NCBI GenBank assembly: GCA_027450125.1
Contig: DAIDKG010000322.1
Coordinates: 1 to 8,114 of the forward strand
Length of the DNA stretch: 8,114 bases
Reading direction: 5' to 3'
Origin: Bordetella sp.
GTDB taxonomy: Bacteria; Pseudomonadota; Gammaproteobacteria; Burkholderiales; Burkholderiaceae_B
Part shown: positions 5,671-8,114 of the stretch, one piece after another
Numbering within the stretch: the first letter of the stretch is position 1
How the letters are laid out: each line of letters opens with the position of its first letter
Program-made: the position numbers and the translations under genes
Notes under the pieces: generated by a model
What the model was told of the DNA's origin: nothing
Databases searched by the model: none
The model's input: the letters and a program-made list of their open reading frames with translations, nothing else

Positions 5671-6486
5671 GTGATTTCCCCTGCCCCCCCTCCCCTGGCG
5701 CTCGTTTTCGGACCTTTCGATCCGACCGGCGCCGACGGCCTGCCCGCAGACGCCGTCACCCTTGCCAACCTGGGCTGCCACGGCCTGGCCGCCGTCACCG
5801 CGCTCACGGTGCAGGACACCGCCGGCCTGGAAGAGGTCCATCCTGTCTCGCCCGAACTGCTCGATGACCAGGCGCGCTGCCTGCTGGAAGACATGCCCGT
5901 CCAGGCCATCAAGGTCGGCGGCCTGTACAGCACCGAAACCGCCAGCGTGACTGCGCAGATCGCGGCAGACTACAGCCAGGTGCCCCTGGTGCTGCACCTG
6001 GGGCCGCGCGGCCCGGCAGGCGACGACGTGTCCGAACAGGACGATGCCGACGATCTGCTGGCCGCCACGCTGGAGCTGCTGCTGCCGCAGGCGCAACTGG
6101 TCGTGGTCGAACATATGCGCCTGGCCCAGTGGCAGGCCGACGGCAGCATCGATATCGGCGATTCCCCCAGCCCCGCACATGCGCTGTTGGCGGGCGGCGC
6201 TCAGTGGGCCCTGGTGCTGGGCGCGCCGGTGCGCCCAGGCCACCAGGAAAACCTCCTGCTCGGACCGGACGGCCAGACCCAGGCGTGGCCCTGGCAGGCG
6301 CCGCCCGAACGCAATAGCGACACCGGCGGCCTGGTGGCCGCCGCCGCGACAGCCTTGCTGGCCCAGGGCCTGGACATACCGCCCGCCGCCGAGCAAGCGC
6401 TGGCCCATGCCGCCCAGGGCGTGGCGGCGGCCTTCCTGCCCGGCATGGGCAAGCGCATTCCGAACCGCGTCCGCGCGCGCGGCTGA
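5671..6486 (+). CDS. Divergent ThiD-like (hydroxymethylpyrimidine phosphate kinase fold) protein
   Basis: The 271 residues align by eye with ThiD, which phosphorylates HMP and HMP-P for the thiamine pyrimidine half, but key sites differ. Recognisable parts are [12 protein letters not shown] at 16-27 (ThiD: DPSGGAGIQAD), [20 protein letters not shown] at 31-50 and IKVGGL at 80-85 (ThiD: KIGML). The C-terminal anion-hole signature GTGCT, which contains the catalytic Cys, is replaced by SDTGGLVAA at 216-224, so the general base is absent at that place. The end, [12 protein letters not shown], resembles a Burkholderiales group that I recall being annotated as ThiD beside rubredoxin. The start is GTG 5671, with no clear Shine-Dalgarno. 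thiE follows by 29 nt, which argues for a thiamine link, but kinase activity is doubtful on sequence. It may be a binding, regulatory or re-purposed paralogue. Confidence 0.8.
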   Translation: MISPAPPPLALVFGPFDPTGADGLPADAVTLANLGCHGLAAVTALTVQDTAGLEEVHPVSPELLDDQARCLLEDMPVQAIKVGGLYSTETASVTAQIAADYSQVPLVLHLGPRGPAGDDVSEQDDADDLLAATLELLLPQAQLVVVEHMRLAQWQADGSIDIGDSPSPAHALLAGGAQWALVLGAPVRPGHQENLLLGPDGQTQAWPWQAPPERNSDTGGLVAAAATALLAQGLDIPPAAEQALAHAAQGVAAAFLPGMGKRIPNRVRARG

Positions 6487-6515
6487 GCGCTGCGCCCGAC
6501 GCCGAGGCCTCAATC

Positions 6516-7208
6516 ATGACTGCTTTGCGATTCCCCCGCGGCCTGTACGGCATCACGCCCGAATGGGACGACACCGACAGGCTGCTCGATGCCGTGCGCC
6601 TGGCGGCGGCAGGCGGCATGAGCGCGCTGCAGCTGCGTCGCAAATCCATCCCCGATGTCGAGCGCGCGGCGCAGGCCCGAGCCCTGGCGCCGCTGTGCCG
6701 CGAACTGGGCGTGGTCTTTCTCATCAACGACCACTGGCGCCTGGCGCTGGAGATCGGCGCCGACGGCGTGCACCTGGGCCGCGACGACGCCGATCCCGCG
6801 CTGGTCCGCAAGGAGGCGGGCCCCGACCTGCTCATCGGGGTGTCCTGCTACAACGAACTGGACCGCGCGCGGCGGCTGCTCGCGGCCGATCCCGACTACA
6901 TCGCCTTCGGCGCCATGTTTCCCTCGCCGACCAAACCGCAGGCCGTGCGCGCGCCGCTATCGCTGCTCACGCAGGCCCGCGAGCTGGCCGAAGGCTGCGC
7001 CCAGCCGCGTCCGGCGGTCGTGGCCATAGGCGGCATCACCCCGGTCAACGCCGCGATAGCCGCCAAGTCCGGCGCCGATTGCGTCGCCGTCATTACCGCC
7101 CTGTTCGAAGCCCCCGACATCACGGCGGCCGCGCAGGCCTGCGCGGCACCCTTCCTGACCCCGCCCAAGCGGTCCTGGCGGGAGCCCTTCAACGCCTCGG
7201 ACCCATGA
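6516..7208 (+). CDS. thiE: Thiamine phosphate synthase
   Basis: ThiE joins HMP pyrophosphate and thiazole phosphate to thiamine monophosphate in the cytosol. The TIM-barrel protein has 230 residues, slightly longer than E. coli ThiE (211). Signature segments run in order: LYGITPE at 10-16, QLRRK at 39-43 (family QLRxK, pyrophosphate contact), [20 protein letters not shown] at 69-88 followed by RDD, IGVSCYN at 107-113, [11 protein letters not shown] at 131-141 with the SPTK phosphate loop, VAIGGI at 169-174 and VAVITALF at 190-197. A Pro-rich, charged tail of about 20 residues follows the barrel. ATG 6516 has GAGG at 6504-6507 in front. It lies between the ThiD-like gene and hemL and overlaps hemL by ATGA. 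No TPP riboswitch was noticed upstream of this cluster. Confidence 0.95.
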   Translation: MTALRFPRGLYGITPEWDDTDRLLDAVRLAAAGGMSALQLRRKSIPDVERAAQARALAPLCRELGVVFLINDHWRLALEIGADGVHLGRDDADPALVRKEAGPDLLIGVSCYNELDRARRLLAADPDYIAFGAMFPSPTKPQAVRAPLSLLTQARELAEGCAQPRPAVVAIGGITPVNAAIAAKSGADCVAVITALFEAPDITAAAQACAAPFLTPPKRSWREPFNASDP

Positions 7209-8114
7209 ACATGTCCACCAACGCAGAACTCTTCGATCGCGCCTGCCGCAGCATTCCCGGCGGCGTCAATTCGCCCGTGCGCGCCTTCCGTTCGGTAGGC
7301 GGCATGCCGCGCTTCATCAAGCGCGCACAGGGCCCCTACATATGGGATGCCCAAGGCGCGCGCTACATCGACTACATCGGTTCCTGGGGCCCGGCCATCC
7401 TGGGCCATGCCCATCCCGAGGTCGTGCGCGCCGTACAGGAAGCCGCCGTCGGCGGCCTGTCCTTCGGCGCGCCCACCGAGGCCGAGATCGAGCTGGCCGA
7501 ACTGCTGATCCAGCGCATGCCTTCGATGGAACAGGTGCGGCTGGTCAGCTCGGGCACCGAGGCCACCATGTCGGCCATCCGGCTGGCGCGCGGCGCCACC
7601 GGCCGCGCCAAGATCGTCAAGTTCGAAGGCTGCTATCACGGCCATTCGGACAGCCTGCTGGTCAAGGCCGGGTCGGGCCTGCTCACCTTCGGCAATCCCA
7701 GCTCGGCCGGCGTGCCGCCCGAATTCGTCGCGCACACGCTCACGCTGCAATACAACAACCTGCAGGCCGTGCAGACCGCGTTCGAGCAGCACGGCGCGCA
7801 GATCGCCTGCGTCATCGTCGAGCCCGTGGCCGGCAACATGAACCTGGTGATGCCCCGCCCGGGCTTTCTGCAAGGCCTGCGCGATCTCTGCACGCGCCAC
7901 GGTGCAGTGCTGATCTTCGACGAAGTGATGACGGGCTTCAGGGTCGGGTTGTCCTGCGCGCAAGGTCATTACGACATCACACCGGACCTCACCACGCTCG
8001 GCAAGGTCATCGGCGGCGGCATGCCCGTCGGCGCATTCGGCGGCAGGCTCGACATCATGCAGCGCCTCGCCCCGATGGGCCCCGTCTACCAGGCCGGAAC
8101 CCTTTCGGGAAATC
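7205..8114 (+). CDS. hemL: Glutamate-1-semialdehyde 2,1-aminomutase, 5' part, cut by the right edge
   Basis: HemL converts glutamate-1-semialdehyde to 5-aminolevulinate in the C5 route to heme and other tetrapyrroles, in the cytosol, using pyridoxal or pyridoxamine phosphate. About 303 of the roughly 427 residues usual for the family are visible. Motifs: [17 protein letters not shown] near the N-terminus, [30 protein letters not shown] (cofactor phosphate site), [38 protein letters not shown], and [18 protein letters not shown] containing the Schiff-base Lys267. The ATG at 7205 overlaps the thiE TGA as ATGA; ATG 7211, two codons on (MSTNAELF), is an equally good start and fits the family N-terminus better. 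No strong Shine-Dalgarno is close, consistent with coupling to thiE. Confidence 0.96.
   Translation, partial: MNMSTNAELFDRACRSIPGGVNSPVRAFRSVGGMPRFIKRAQGPYIWDAQGARYIDYIGSWGPAILGHAHPEVVRAVQEAAVGGLSFGAPTEAEIELAELLIQRMPSMEQVRLVSSGTEATMSAIRLARGATGRAKIVKFEGCYHGHSDSLLVKAGSGLLTFGNPSSAGVPPEFVAHTLTLQYNNLQAVQTAFEQHGAQIACVIVEPVAGNMNLVMPRPGFLQGLRDLCTRHGAVLIFDEVMTGFRVGLSCAQGHYDITPDLTTLGKVIGGGMPVGAFGGRLDIMQRLAPMGPVYQAGTLSGN

Noticed and set aside
6896..7969. A 357-codon minus-strand frame opposite thiE and hemL
   Set aside because: hemL and thiE carry all expected motifs on the plus strand; this frame is a GC-driven shadow.

Overview
The window is high-GC chromosomal DNA that reads as a betaproteobacterium of the order Burkholderiales, most likely family Alcaligenaceae (Bordetella/Achromobacter type). 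That placement rests on protein resemblance and remembered gene order; no search was run. No rRNA, tRNA, insertion sequence, phage gene or CRISPR array was seen. Genes are densely packed and nearly all are housekeeping.

Layout, left to right. (1) Plus strand: the 3' end of aroE (shikimate dehydrogenase) is followed after 5 nt by mtgA (monofunctional peptidoglycan glycosyltransferase). (2) An unexplained non-coding stretch of about 290 bp lies from 1080 to 1366. (3) Plus strand: lptG (LPS-export permease subunit), then apaH (Ap4A hydrolase) 42 nt later. (4) A convergent junction of 71 bp contains a perfect 44-bp palindrome, taken as a bidirectional transcription terminator. (5) Minus strand, read right to left: rubredoxin, yqgE, ruvX and a PlsC-type acyltransferase. 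They form a probable operon, with yqgE and ruvX overlapping by 8 nt. (6) A 120-bp divergent promoter region spans 5551-5670. (7) Plus strand: a divergent ThiD-like kinase-fold protein, thiE (thiamine phosphate synthase) and hemL (glutamate-1-semialdehyde aminomutase). thiE and hemL overlap by 4 nt, and hemL runs off the right edge.

Functionally the window mixes envelope construction (mtgA, lptG, plsC), cofactor synthesis (thiamine and tetrapyrrole), aromatic amino-acid precursor synthesis (aroE), nucleotide-signal clearance (apaH), rRNA or Holliday-junction nuclease function (ruvX) and a small electron carrier.

I do not see a wholly new system. The points most worth a second look are the large palindrome, the ThiD-like protein whose active-site motifs are largely lost although it sits beside thiE, and lptG standing without lptF. 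Two smaller points are the direct ruvX-plsC junction and a possible mini-ORF between lptG and apaH.
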